Assembly (NCBI GenBank): GCA_000827265.1 | Contig: KN834769.1 | Location: 65,823 to 129,822 of the forward strand | DNA length: 64,000 bases | Reading direction: 5' to 3' | Source: Collybiopsis luxurians FD-317 M1 | Lineage: Eukaryota > Basidiomycota > Agaricomycetes > Agaricales > Omphalotaceae | Shown here: piece by piece, positions 44,497 to 56,170 of the stretch | Layout of the letters: every line of letters begins with the position of its first letter | Numbering within the stretch: position 1 is the stretch's first letter | Position numbers and translations under genes: made by a program | The notes under the pieces: generated by a model | Databases searched by the model: none | What the model was told of the DNA's origin: nothing | Seen by the model: the letters and a program-made list of their open reading frames with translations, nothing else

Positions 44497-46403
44497 CTCT
44501 CTGGGCATTCTGTTCAACAGCTGAATAAAGGCAGTGGAAATCAGGGTATGCCGAAATTGCGTACCTTATCAATTAAAACGCCGCATATCCGGTCCTGGGG
44601 ACCTGTTTGAGACGTCGAATTGACGACAGCGAGCCAGGAACTCTTTGAGAAATCATTTTGAATGAACATATGCATGGTTAGCTCGGATTGAGATGACGAG
44701 CAGTATGAATCTGCAGACTTAACTTACAAAGAAATGAAAAACAAGACTCATCTAAGGGTGCATCTCGGCGAATACAGGAAAGGTAGTCGAATTCGGCGTT
44801 CAGCTTGAATTGTTCCTTCCTTCCCAAATGGATGACATCAAGAACGCTTGAACGCTCAGAGTGGCAATCTGCCACTACTACTGTAAACTCGACCTGAATC
44901 TTCAGAAATCCACGGAATCAGTATAATAGAAGCATGAATGGTATGTGCCTATCTGCATGATAACAGTATGCGCTGAGAAATATGATGAACAGGCAGACAG
45001 CGAGAGAGAAATTGCTCGTCGGGCAGTGAGAATTTCTTGATGCGCATGTAGCTTTGCCGAGACCAAAAAAGGGAAGGCAATATCCTAAAACAGAAATGAG
45101 CTGCTGATTCTGCCAACAACTATTTTTTCTAGAATGAAGGACGAATTATGAATCTCACCTGAAAGAACAAAGTCCCGTAATATGCAACCCCTGGCCTGGA
45201 CATTTCGCGGTCAAGGTGAGCCCGAAATCGAACGTCGCGCATGAGGACCTAACAAGGCTCTCCGGCATCCGCTACGTCAATTTGGCATTTGATAGATTGG
45301 TGACATTCCTGTTTACCAGGATGGCTTCCGGGTGCTCCTAGATTGTGTCCTTTGGAATCGCAAGGAATACTTCTCCGAATGCGACTCGCGGATGAAGAAT
45401 GGTGAAAGACTACGTACGTACCTTCAAGTACCTTCAGTATCGATGTGTTCGGAACTCTTTTCGGAATAAAAACTATACAGCTATTCCGACTGTCTTTTCA
45501 GAATATATATACATGCCACCGAAGTCATCAACAGGTGTCCCGCAGTAGATTGTTGTTGTTCCTCGAATTCTTCGTTCAGAATCGGAACAAGGACCTTTAG
45601 TTCAGTGCAAATTCTTTAAGTGAGATTGGGTTCGATTTACCCTGAAGCATCCTGTCTGTCACCGGGGTTACGTCTTGACCGAAGTTCTGCCCAAAGAGGC
45701 TTTAAGGTAGACAGAAGCGCCTTGGTGAAAGGCATATCATCGGCGAAGACCTGAAGGCGGATCGAAAGCCCCTTCTGGACAGACTGCGCCCAGTCTAGTC
45801 CTAGAGCTCGCTGATAATGGCTGTGTTCAAGAGCAGTCAAGCAGATGAAGGCTTCTAACGTCGCTCGCGAATAGTGGAGAAGATCGTCAGCACCTCGTCG
45901 ATTGTACGCCCTTCTCCCGTGTACTGACAGCGTCAGATATACGGAAGGCATTCAAAAGAGATCTTTTCCCAGAAGAAGCCCCCCAGCAGCCCCCATGACG
46001 GCCTCCACTGAGAATTTGAGAATGTCCCTGAAGTAGTTGACTGAGGTTAGGCGGCTGAGGTGGTTTTGCCGAACTGATTGCCGAACTCCCACGAAAATGC
46101 TTTGTAATACCTACAGGCGCGGACGTTTCAAGATTTCTTTCTTGCTTCTTACGCTTTTGTTCACATTTCTTGGTTATTTCTTGTTCATGTCGTTCTCTTC
46201 CTTGCATTCGACCGTCCCTCAAAAGCGCAATTTTGAATATGAGGAATTGCAGTCGACAGACGCAGGCCAATCGACTGCAACACCACCCAAAATGCGTCGA
46301 ATTTTGGCAAAGTATCCGGACCAAAATTCGATCACTGGGTTGCTATCTGAATGTCCTGAGCCTCTGGGCTCAAAATCGATATCTTTTGGGTGAATATCCA
46401 GCA
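44497..46403. other. Long intergenic region with an uncertain minus-strand ORF
   Basis: The only candidate is a minus-strand frame at 45637-45951 (about 100 codons, ending RSRRNPGDRQDASG), which might connect by splicing to sequence near 45960-46030. No domain is recognised. No repeat or RNA gene was seen. Confidence 0.35.
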
Positions 46404-46691
46404 ATGTCTCTTTCAAGTTCTGATACTTACTGGCTTGTATCCAGCCATCCAGCTTTAGAATCAATAGACCTCATCACTCAGCTTAATAGAAAGATTTCAT
46501 TCAGGATCCTCCGAGCCAATGTTCTTCAAAGGGACGAGATTGCTCAGATGGATGGGAAATCGCATTTCATCGACGATATCTACGATATGAATGGGGACAT
46601 TAATATGCTAGCTTGGCCATTGACCGTGAAGATTCCCGAAGTACCGCCAAGGTATGCTGCAGCTTTCTCGTGGCATAGATCGAATCACTGA
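46404..46691 (+). CDS. Uncertain small ORF, possibly F-box- or BTB-like remnant
   Basis: From the ATG at 46404 the frame reads MSLSSSDTYWLVSSHPALES, then a stretch with alternating hydrophobic and acidic residues (FIDDIYDMNGDINMLAW), and stops at 46691. No domain is recognised and no splice partner is clear. It may be a 5' part of the next gene or chance. Confidence 0.25.
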   Translation: MSLSSSDTYWLVSSHPALESIDLITQLNRKISFRILRANVLQRDEIAQMDGKSHFIDDIYDMNGDINMLAWPLTVKIPEVPPRYAAAFSWHRSNH

Positions 46692-46735
46692 TGATAAATT
46701 GGCTTCAAAGGGTCCCCATAGCAAAAGCACAGGTT

Positions 46736-47461
46736 ATGCCGACGCGGGTGCTTCGCAGTCAGCGCCAAAGCAATAGCCCTTCACTGTCCAAGCCTTCTAC
46801 GCCCACGCCTACTCCCGCCACAACCCCAGCCCCAACAGCCCCTCCTCCTCCTCCTCCACCAGCTCCCGCTCCTCCACTCACTATCGTCCTTCCCTTTTTC
46901 AATTCGACCTCTACCTCTAAGACTAGAAAAACGAAGGAAAAGCCGAAACCCAAACCAGCAGCCTGCGCGCCACCCACCTCTACCTCTGCTCCGATCCCCG
47001 CCGCGCCCATAGTGAAGACCGAACCTCTCCCAGCTCAAATCCAGCCTTACAAAAAGCTACCCTGTCGCGGTGATACCGTCCAGATGCGCATCGCCAAGCT
47101 CCAAGCCGATTTATGGAGCGATCCCTCAAAGCTCACGGCCAAGAGTGTGTACTGTCTAGGCTGCCAGAAGAAAGTCTGCTTGGACAAGCGATTCGATTAT
47201 TATCCTGGCTTTTGGGAAACACACAAGAAGCGGTGTCCCGGCGTTCAAAGTGGGATGCCGCCACCGCCACGTATATCACCGCTTTCATCGCAGGGGATGC
47301 TGATGCCAATGCAGGCCAAAGCAGTAAGTTGATTTTACTTCTGATTTTTGCTTTTTTTGCAATCTTTTATCATGAAAAATCTTGTTTCGGTTTTGTTTCT
47401 TGCTTTTTTGTTCATACGTTTACTCCTTCTAAAGCAGGCTTCCCCACCCAATCTCCAATGA
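46736..47461 (+). CDS. Pro-rich protein with a CxxC..H..C motif, uncharacterised
   Basis: Exon one runs from ATG 46736 (MPTRVLRSQRQSNSPSLSK) to a GTAAGT donor at 47325. An intron ending TCTAAAG joins it to a short exon coding QASPPNLQ and a stop at 47459-47461. The N-terminal half is low complexity (Pro/Ala/Thr, with eight consecutive Pro). The C-terminal part is a compact globular module: CRGDTVQMRIAKLQADLWS, then SVYCLGCQKKVCLDKRFDYY and PGFWETHKKRCPG. The spacing C-x2-C ... H-x4-C suggests zinc binding. I recall similar modules in uncharacterised Agaricomycete proteins. A nuclear role is a guess. Confidence 0.6.
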
Positions 47462-48433
47462 ACGAGGTTCTCCCTCCTTAGACATGACCTATTCATGTAT
47501 GAACTGAAAACCTTGATATAAATCAACCTTCGTCACTATCGCATCCTCATCTATCGATTTCATACAACCGCCAGCGACATCCGTACTTTCCACTGAGCAC
47601 TTTGCATCTCTCTATTCTCCCGCTCAATCTCCGACCGGCACGGCACGACACGACACGACTGGACCATACCGTCTACATATTGTTCTGTATACGCACACGC
47701 GACTTGCGTGCGTCTATAGTGGTCCGATTTTTCCATATCCCATAGAGTTTTTTTCTGTATCGACATCGACATATATATTTATCCTACGTACATCACTTGT
47801 GTCATTCACGACTACTTGCACGCACCAAGCCTCCCCCGCTACGACACGCCTGCACGCGCACGGACTACACGCATACATTACATACGCACCCCTTCTATTC
47901 TATCCCCTATTGGGCTTCTATTTAGTACCTTCGCTTTTACATAGTAGTATATACACCCTCGTCACGTTGGGAATGGTTCACGAGAGTAATTATCCTTAGC
48001 GTAGCGTAATAACCGATAGCTTTTCTTGCCCCTATAATTCCGATTACCTATAGACGTTGTATGATGATTATTATTATTATTCTTTGATTGGTGGGGAGTA
48101 GAATAAGGGTACGTTACAACAAAGGCATAAAGGCTCATGGCAGGCAGTATTGTACATCCGGCATTCCTAATCCGTATTCTAATTATCCGAGTGAAAAGCG
48201 AAAAAAACAATAGTAATGCAAAGCCGAGCGACGCGATAGTCCAAAGCGTGAATGAGTAAAAGTTGCAACGCGGGAGAACGGGAAGAGGGGGGAGCGAGCG
48301 CCACACATCGGTTCCATCACAACCAGTTTGAAAAAAAAAATCCGGCAAGGGTGTAATTCGTTCGAAGGACCATTCGAGGAAAGCAAAGGAGCGAGAGAGA
48401 AAATAATTTTCGGAAGAACCGCCTAGGCCTTGA
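47462..48433. other. Convergent intergenic region
   Basis: No supported gene; 3' untranslated sequence of both neighbours is expected here. Short frames on both strands have no motif. Confidence 0.4.
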
Positions 48434-51400
48434 TTATTCTGCCAGATCAACACCACCAGCGATAGAAATCTTGACCTTCTTTCTCGGTCTAGGACTCGCG
48501 TCGGGATACTGCGACTCTGCGGGACGCTTGACACCCTGAAGAGGATGAGAAGGAAGAAACGATTGCATGTCGTCTTGAGTCAAAGATTGCGTGCGGACAG
48601 ATTGAGTTTGAGGGAAGAGTTCAAAAGGAAAGGAATCTGCGACCGGCGGAGGAGAACGAGGCGCTATTTTTGTTGTTCGAGCTTTGAGGCTGGCTCTCTG
48701 GCGGAGACATGAATCAAAAATTAATCTTGGTTAGGACTGTGTTCATAGATGGATGAGGAAGAGAAGTACAGACCGTTTGAGGTAAACCTAGCAACCGACT
48801 TTCTACCTCTGGGCTTGGATCAAAGTAGTCCCTGTATTCCTGCGTGCGCGTAGACTGATGGTTGAACACAAACTTTTGCTTCTGAAGGCCTCTTCGTGTC
48901 TTGGCTTGCTTCGCTTTACCTTTTCCGCCTCTGCCTTTGACGCTCTTGGAGCGAGTTTGGACGAATCCCAGCTCATCCGTAGTCGTAGATTCCTCTGAGA
49001 TAAAACCTACAAGTGATAGGCCCAACGATGGTCAGAATGGGTTAGAGATTCCACATGACAGGGATTTTGCATTCAGATAAAATCGGAAACAAACTCACCT
49101 TCCGTTTCCAAACGCTTGATGAGCTGGCGCGCCTGAGTATTATCACATTCTATTCACGTCTCGTTAGCATTTTTGAACCTCCAACCTGAATCGAAATGAC
49201 CAAAATTGACTCACTCATAACTCGTGCAAACTCTACTGCCGTCAAAGGGCAACATTTCTCAGCGATCTTGATAGCACGTCTGTCGAAGACGAGCAGGCTT
49301 TCAGCACTGACATCCGCGGAAAATCAAATCAAAGGGGCCCCGCCACCGCACCTAAACGAAGCCAGTTCTCTGAATTTTGCAATCAGAGACGAGTACAGTT
49401 CCACCTTGATCAGCTCCCACGAAGGGTCAGCGCGTACACGGCAGTCAAAGCAAACAAAGTCATCAGGGAGCCTAGGATCGTCGGTCGAATGGTATCCCAT
49501 GCACCTGCCGGAATCAGGACCCCATTCGCCAAGTGAGTGACCTGCTACAAGTGACGAGCAGCAGTTATGTAGAACCGTTCCTCACCAGATATGATACCAC
49601 TTTTCACAGATTTCGCAAGCACAGCACTCGTCTGGTTCCTGTGGGGTAACGTTCCTGATTAGACTTGAATGAACTGAGATGAGGGAGATCTTGCATTACG
49701 TTGATTCCGCATTCACATTCAACAACATCATCATTCTCCTTCCTTCGTTTCGGCGGCTGAGCGGGAGCAGGGCTTGGAGCGATAGGTGAGATAGGAGCCT
49801 CGGTCACGTCTGTTCGCCCTTGGGTACGAGGAGGAGGAGGAGATTTCTCCGACTCGAACGATTCTATAGGGTCCTGATCCGGTGATTTGACGGACGGATC
49901 AATTGCATCGACAATCTGCGTCTCGAGATCTAGAAACACCCAGGTAAGCCATCCGGAGCGAAGAACACTACACGCCTCTCTTACATACCTAGCATCTCCT
50001 CATCCTCATTCTCAATATCATCTACTCCATCCCGACTCAACGCCAGCTGCTTCATCAACTTATTCGCAGTTTCCTCCTCCTCGGGTGCCCTCATCTCGAC
50101 AGACTCTACGCGTTCCACCACTCGTTGAGTTGGGAATGGAGACGGAGGTGGAGACATGGACGACGCTGGGAGCGCTGCAGCTCGACTTTTCCTCGTCGGG
50201 CAAGGCGTAGGAATCTCCATCTCGCTCTGATCGCCCAAAGAAAACGCGTCCGAAACCTGCCTCCTCGTCGTCCTGTTTCGTCCAAGGTCAGGAGTCTGCT
50301 TCCCATTCGCGTTCCAAGGTTGACCTCCATAGCTGCTCCCATCGGCATCAGAATCGCTGACGGGCTGAGTCTGCGGAAAGTCGGGATCCACCACGTTGGA
50401 AATGGGATTCTGGATCTCATGCAGCCGAGGAATCTGCGGCGTCACACCAGAGTAGTGAGATTCTCCAGCAGACTCATCCACACCCATGGATGCCAAATCG
50501 TGTATAATACCATCGTCGTCTTTCATACCGATCGGTTTAAGAATGAAGTCGGGTCTACTCGAGCTGGTGTGATCGTTGTCCACACTCGTTCCGTCTTCAT
50601 ACGGAACGTCTTCGGCGGCCCAAACGATTCGTCGATTTTGCGCGTCTATCGTCTGCTTCTTGATATCCTCGGCACGTTGTGCCATTTCTTCGGCGGGGGA
50701 AAGTCTCGGAGGCTCCGCGAGCCCAGCACGGTCCACGATGCCCCCAAAGGTCTTGCTGTCGTTCTCTGTAGAGGTTGGAAGGTGGGTGGAGATTGAACTA
50801 ATTTTAAGATCGACTCTGCAGGCCAGGAAGAAATAAGCCTCTGGTATGCCCTGGAAAGGGAACAAAGGAAATACACGTACTCATGCCATCCTGCATTCAG
50901 TTTCCCCAGAGGCCAGGTATCAGGCACCTCGTCCAAATTATGAGTCGCGAAATACCACTTGTCGCGCTCGTAATCGCCCGGCTTGAAATGCGGAGGTTCG
51001 TATTCGACCGGCGTATCATCGGTGTAGAAGAGTTTGAAGGTTGCATAGCGGCGACCTGAAGCGGGAGTCAGAAACCCGGGTTATCATCAGGGTCGGGTTG
51101 AGGCTTACTGGGAAGGACATCCATCTGGTTCATAGACGTGATTAATCTCTTGAGGAGAGCCTACAGCAAATGACGTCGGTCAGATACAATATCCGATTAA
51201 AGTCTTAAGGAACCATACCTTGACACTACGTTTAACGTCTTTCAAAGTTGGCGCCGTGCCTCGCTTAGCCGCTTCCACGACCGGGTCTTTTTCATTTCCG
51301 TGCAGAGACAAACGCTCCAAGTCGTCCCCGAGACTCATAACTGGGATGACAGTGTCTGTCCCGGGCAGCGTGTGATACTAGATGAAAGCGATAATCAGAA

Positions 51401-52177
51401 CGAAGGGAAGCGAAAAATGGAGTAGGAGCAAGCTAACCTGAAAATTAAACGTATACGCCTCGACAATACTGTAAGCTACCGTCAGAAAGAAGATGCTAAA
51501 GCCGCATATATGCGTGTATTAACTGACTTGTTGGGGTCCTTGTTGTCCTATGAGCGCAAAAGAAAAGTAATCACTTGCGGTAAGAAAGACCGTCAATTGA
51601 GAACGATACATATAGACGTACAAGATATATAGCAAATATGAAACTCTTGAGGTACTGCTTCTGTAAAGCGTCGAAAATACCATACTCCTAGGCCATATGA
51701 GCACGCATTCACGAGATCAAAAGAGAGACAAAAAACGCACCAAATAATTCAGAATCCTATCAGCTTCATCAGTGTATCCACGGGACATCGTCTGCAGGTG
51801 GACCAACTTGTATGAGCAGCAAAAGAAACAATACCAAACACGATCTCACCAGAATCTTGAGTCCATTGATACCATTTTTCGCACTAGCATGACCAGGAGG
51901 AGACGAAACAGTCGAAGTAGACCCCGAATGTGACAATCCCATTGAATCGTCGCTCGTGGTGAGATGGCCTAGATCATCAGCTACGTGAACAGGGACTAGG
52001 CTTGTAGCTACGCTACTTTCACTCACTCTCAGTAAAATTATCCTGAGGCAAAAGATCCCTTATGTATGTGATACAGCCCAACGCAGCGTTGAGCAGAGTC
52101 TTTACAGCAGTTAAACTCTGCGCTGAGGAAATAGTGGCTTTGACTTTGGCCTCTGTGCGTTTGGCCTGCGCCTGCAT
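48434..52177 (-). CDS. HOP1: Meiotic chromosome-axis HORMA protein Hop1
   Basis: A gene of many short exons, read from ATG 52177 (MQAQAKRTEAKVKATISS) to stop 48434-48436. HORMA proteins of the Hop1 class load on meiotic chromosome axes, promote inter-homologue recombination and recruit checkpoint kinases. The HORMA domain is visible in pieces: SLTAVKTLLNAALGCITYIRDLLPQDNF; MSRGYTDEADRILNYL; EYGIFDALQKQYLKSFIFAIYL; IVEAYTFNFQYHTLPG; RLITSMNQMDVLPRRRYATFKLFYTDDTP; and the W-rich end around YEPPHFKPGDYERDKWYFATH. An acidic disordered linker follows. Next comes a PHD-type zinc finger (CECGIN, ECCACEICEKWYHIWCMGYH, DDFVCFDC), then a winged-helix-like stretch (RAIKIAEKCCPLTAVEFAR... RQLIKRLETEG) and a basic C-terminus (KRPAESQ...RPRKKVKISI) that could contain the closure motif. 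A PHD plus winged helix after HORMA matches the chromatin-binding region known from Hop1 homologues. Confidence 0.88.
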
Positions 52178-52463
52178 TTCTCCAGTCTCGGTCGGGGCAC
52201 TTGAAGAGGGATGGCGATGACGGAGGAAGGAAGAATTCAAGGAAGGTCTGAGTGGCTTCTTTTCCCACCTTTTCGAAAACGCGTGTTCCGCACGTGATTG
52301 ACGCGACCGTGTTTGATCCTGCAAGCGCCGAGCGTGTCGATTCGTTGTCCGAGGTCAAAAGCAATGGTTTTTTTCAGTCATACGCCTATCTCTATATGCC
52401 TTTCCAGAACCCTCTATCTACAATCTACATACACCTCAACTTCTTTTCGGAAGCCCACCAAAG

Positions 52464-54923
52464 TCAAATCTCCAATGGAATATCCGACAAATTCAGACTC
52501 TGAGGCAAATCATTAGCGGTCACCTGGCGTTGAAACCTCCTCCTCATCGCAGTTGCAGCCGATCTATCCTCGTTCTTCTTCTCCAATACACGATAGCCCA
52601 TACCTAACGAACTTACTAGGAGAGTTAACCCTGTGAACACGATAAGGGGTCCCTAAGAGCATGTAAGTACGATGTCAAAAAAAAGGAATTAATCGCTCAC
52701 ATATCCTTCAAATCCATACGTCGTATGTGATTTATTCGTCAAATACCACGGATGAAGCAATCCCGAAGCTATCGGAGCAGATAGGACGTTTCCAATTCCT
52801 CGTCCTAAGTTACAGTATAAAAAACCAACAGCCCCACCATCATCAGAACCAACAAAAACTCCAAGCAAGCTTCAGATCAGACACCCTCCACTCACCAGCA
52901 ACAAAAATCCCCATAATTGTCGACGCCTGCTTCGGATCCTCTCCTCCTCCTCCTCCCGCTTCTCCATCCCCACCCTTCTTATCCGCAGAGGCGACAAATC
53001 TCGGCCACAACGCACTCCAACTCGGAGCTAAAAACCCATATATACAGCTGAACACCAACAGCGGAGCGAGAGTTTTTGCAAATCCCCAGATCAGGAAGAC
53101 GGAGAGGGCGGAACCAAGGGAGGAGAGGAGGATAGAGTAGCGGACTCCGTTTTTCAGGTCGGAGAGGTAGCCGATGAAGACTAGGCCTGGGACGGAGGCG
53201 CCTGGAAAGTTTGGAAGGTTGGGGGCGGTTTTAGAAAGCGGGAGGGGAAACGAAGGAAGGTAACACTGACCATTCAAAAACGAAAGCGCCAATGTTCCCG
53301 ATGTCGTAGCAAGGTTCAAATCCGAAGCGAAAGCTACCGAAAGAAAAAAAATGCAAAGGTGAAAAAAGTTAAAACATGCTAAACTAGTACCCAAAGACTC
53401 AAAAGACGCACTAGGCAAATACAACGAAGGCAAAAAACTTCCCAGCCCTTGACACAGATTGGCCACGAACAAGATCCAAAACGGACCGTACGTCAAGAAC
53501 CCGGTATTGATGCTTCGCACATCGACAACTTGGGCAACTGGGAGGCGGGGCTTGATGAATGGGAGGCAAGGGATGGATAAGAGGAGGAATGCAACTGCCT
53601 GAAGAGCGCGATTTTACGACAGTATAAGTGAAGAGTGTTTGTGCGGGAGAAGAGAGGACCGGGGGAAGGGGGAGGAAGGAAATGCGATATTCTCTTCAAT
53701 TGACCAGATAAATGGCTCGAAAATGCTTACCAGGGATAAAAGCGTAGTCCTTCGACCATACTTGTTGAGTAAAGTCTCCACGACGAAGGGTGTCACGACT
53801 CCTCCGACACCTGCAGTACGTACATCGTTAGCGGAGTCAATATAGTTTTTGGGATATACTTGCCTGTACCAGAGAAGATGACCCCGTTTGCCTGCAAATT
53901 TCATCCTGAAGTGAAAAAAAGAGAAGTAAAATAGACATACACACGTACCATGCCTTTCTTCGCTGAAAATCACTCAAACAGATACGTCGTCATTGGGAAA
54001 TACAACAAGCCTACGTACGGGGTTCATCAGCCTTTCCCTATCAAAGTCCTCAAAAAAGAAAAAAAAAAGACACCCACTCCCACCCAACGAATACATAACC
54101 CCCTGCGTAACAATCAACCCCGTAACTGTTTCTGCATAAGCCGCACCAATCAACCCAGCCACGCACAACACCACACCCAAAATCATAACATGGCGTTTGT
54201 ACCAGGGGTACCGATTGATAATGGGTAGCACTATAGGGGAAGAGAGGTACAGGAGACCACTGGACAGGGAACCAACAAGAGCGAGGGTGGAGGAAGAGGA
54301 GTGTAGAAAAGAAGAGGTAGGGGAAGTGGTGTAGAAATTGAGAAAGATTCCGTAGGAGAAGGGAAAGGACCTGCGTAGGCGGAGAGAGGGAGGGAAGGGA
54401 GGGGGGGAGGTTTGTACCTTAGCAGGGGACTGAAGGAAGGTATCAAAGAACGTACCACACAAGCAGCTCTATACACCACGCACTGACGAGGTATGCCCAT
54501 GCATGGAACCCGCCGTCCTAAAAAAACCAGATTTACCAAGTTTACTTACAAACTTCGAACTGAGAGGGCTCAATTCGTACGCACAACCGGCGGAAGACTC
54601 GAAATCCTAGCATCATCATTCGGTTGCTCTTCGTTCCTCAGTTCAAGTTCAATTCCGAGAATTGATCGTGCCGAGTTTGAGCTGGATGGGAGATGCTCGG
54701 AGGTAACGTTGATAGGGCTGGTACTGGCGATGCCGGGAGCGGGATGTTGTTCGGATGTCCTGGGAGACAGGTTGGGTATGGGTTTTGCTATGCTGCACAG
54801 ACTTGTTAGTACTCACTGGTTCGGATCGTCCGGAAAGCTAATAGATCTTGTCACGGCAGGCTCCAACGTCAAAGTCGATGTATGAATGGAATCGAGCTCA
54901 ATCTCACTGTCCGTCGACATCAT
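52464..54923 (-). CDS. MFS transporter, monocarboxylate-transporter-like
   Basis: A multi-exon gene. ATG codons at 54923 and 54920 lead into a 90-residue polar N-terminus; the first helix begins DGGFHAWAYLVSAWCIELLVWG. Other helices: STLALVGSLSSGLLYLSSPIVLPIINRY; HVMILGVVLCVAGLIGAAYAETVTGLIVTQGVMYSLGG; the NYIDSANDVRTAG-side region before GGVVTPFVVETLLNKYGRRTTL; NTGFLTYGPFWILFVANLCQGLGSFLPSLYLP; GLVFIGYLSDLKNGV; and SVFLIWGFAKTLAPLLVFSCIYGFLAPSWSALWPRFVA. The terminal helix is followed by RVLEKKNEDRSAATAMRRR and the tail ends LSLSDIP-type residues before stop 52464. The DGGxxAW start is typical of fungal MCT-like (Mch) transporters. The substrate is unknown. A Glu/Gly-rich loop with five consecutive Gly interrupts the second half. 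Confidence 0.75.
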
Positions 54924-55261
54924 AAGTACTCAGAGAGTTGAGGTCAAAGACGATGGATATTTTTCTTTTTTCATCCGAGCTCGCGAATGACTCGATTCAA
55001 TCGAGATTCGACATAGCGGCAGATCGGTTAAGTCCCGGCAGTAGAGCTTAGTTGAATGCCTCCCTCAACTTGCCCTCAGCTGACAGTGAGGTGTAACATG
55101 GTGTATATCCTTATGTACGTCGGGTCGCGCCGGGGTAAGGCAGGGTAAGGCTTAACACGTTATAAGTACAGTGCGGTTCCGATATGACTGATCCCAACTT
55201 CCATATCCGGAGAACCATCATCCTTTTCAGGTAACCACCACGATCGGATCGTTTATTTAGA
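54924..55261. other. Divergent promoter region
   Basis: It lies between the MFS gene (minus) and the histidine phosphatase (plus). A GGTCGCGCCGGGGTAAGGCAGGGTAAGG block with a repeated GGGTAAGG near 55133-55150 is the only distinctive part. Confidence 0.4.
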
Positions 55262-56038
55262 ATGCTCGCAGGAAAGGTATACCTCGTCCGACATGGCGAA
55301 ACGAACGAAAATAGAGCACATATCATCCAAGGACAGCGAGATACGCTGTTAAATGATGAGGGGAGGAATCAAGCTGGGATGGTGAAGGAAGTGTTTAGGA
55401 ATGTGGATTTGGACTGGGCATTGACGAGTGATTTGAAGAGGGCTGCTGAGGTGAGGAGTCTCGGGTACTTGTCGGCGATGAATTGTTGACGTGAGGCCAT
55501 GCTGGAGACTGCGGAGATCATACTAAAGGACCATCCTAAACGGGATCAGATTAAACTGGTCAAGGAGAGGAAACTTCGGGAACGGGTATGATTTTTATCT
55601 TGACACCTTCCTGTTGAGTTAAAGCTGTTGCAGGGGCTAGGTAAACTAGAAGGAATGCATCTATCCGAGAGGAGAAAACAAAGCGGTGTAGACGAGACGG
55701 CTGAGAGTCCGGAGGCGTTCTTGGTCCGGGCTTTTGCGTGGTGGGATACAGAAATAATCCAAGGCATCTCAAAAGCTACAAAATATACTCCTCTTGAAAT
55801 TCTAGTCGTATCTCACGGAGGATTTATCAGCTCGCTGGTGCGGAACCTCATCGCGAGCGGCAGAGTAACGGTAGAGCGGGAAGTGACAGACTGGGTCTGT
55901 TACAATGTATCAGTGACTACGATAGAGGTGGAAGAGGGAGGAAAAGCCAAGCTGGCTAGATATTCCGATACAACGCATGTTAAGGTTGAGGAACTGGTAC
56001 AGTATAATGCGGATGTACTTAGAGCAGCTGGGCTATGA
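55262..56038 (+). CDS. Histidine phosphatase / phosphoglycerate-mutase-like protein (227 aa)
   Basis: Three exons (55262-55450, 55496-55585, 55634-56038) join in frame to 227 codons plus stop. The catalytic signature LVRHGETNEN supplies the phosphorylated His near residue 10. The second half of the active site is VVSHGGFISSLVRNL, with the conserved His near residue 150. The acceptor of intron one is GTGAG|GCC. Length and motifs fit the fructose-2,6-bisphosphatase/TIGAR-like branch of the superfamily rather than glycolytic phosphoglycerate mutase. The substrate cannot be deduced. Confidence 0.88.
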
Positions 56039-56170
56039 GTGTGGGAAATTGAATTATTAGACTTTGATTGGCTTGGCGCTCAACAGCTTTTTGAATTAAA
56101 ATAGAACTTTTGAAACTAACATAAACATTACACTCAAATTTCCAAATTTCGTATACGCTCCTTCACAATC

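Noticed and set aside
46759..47010. Minus-strand Gly-rich frames opposite the Pro-rich gene
   Set aside because: They are the complement of the Pro/Ala/Thr-coding low-complexity region and have no independent support.
50125..50796. 223-codon plus-strand frame opposite hop1
   Set aside because: It lies over confirmed minus-strand exons and introns of hop1 and has no recognisable protein features.
52177..52464. Operon-like or fused arrangement of hop1 with the MFS gene on the same strand
   Set aside because: The 287-bp gap is normal for compact fungal genomes and each gene has its own start and stop.
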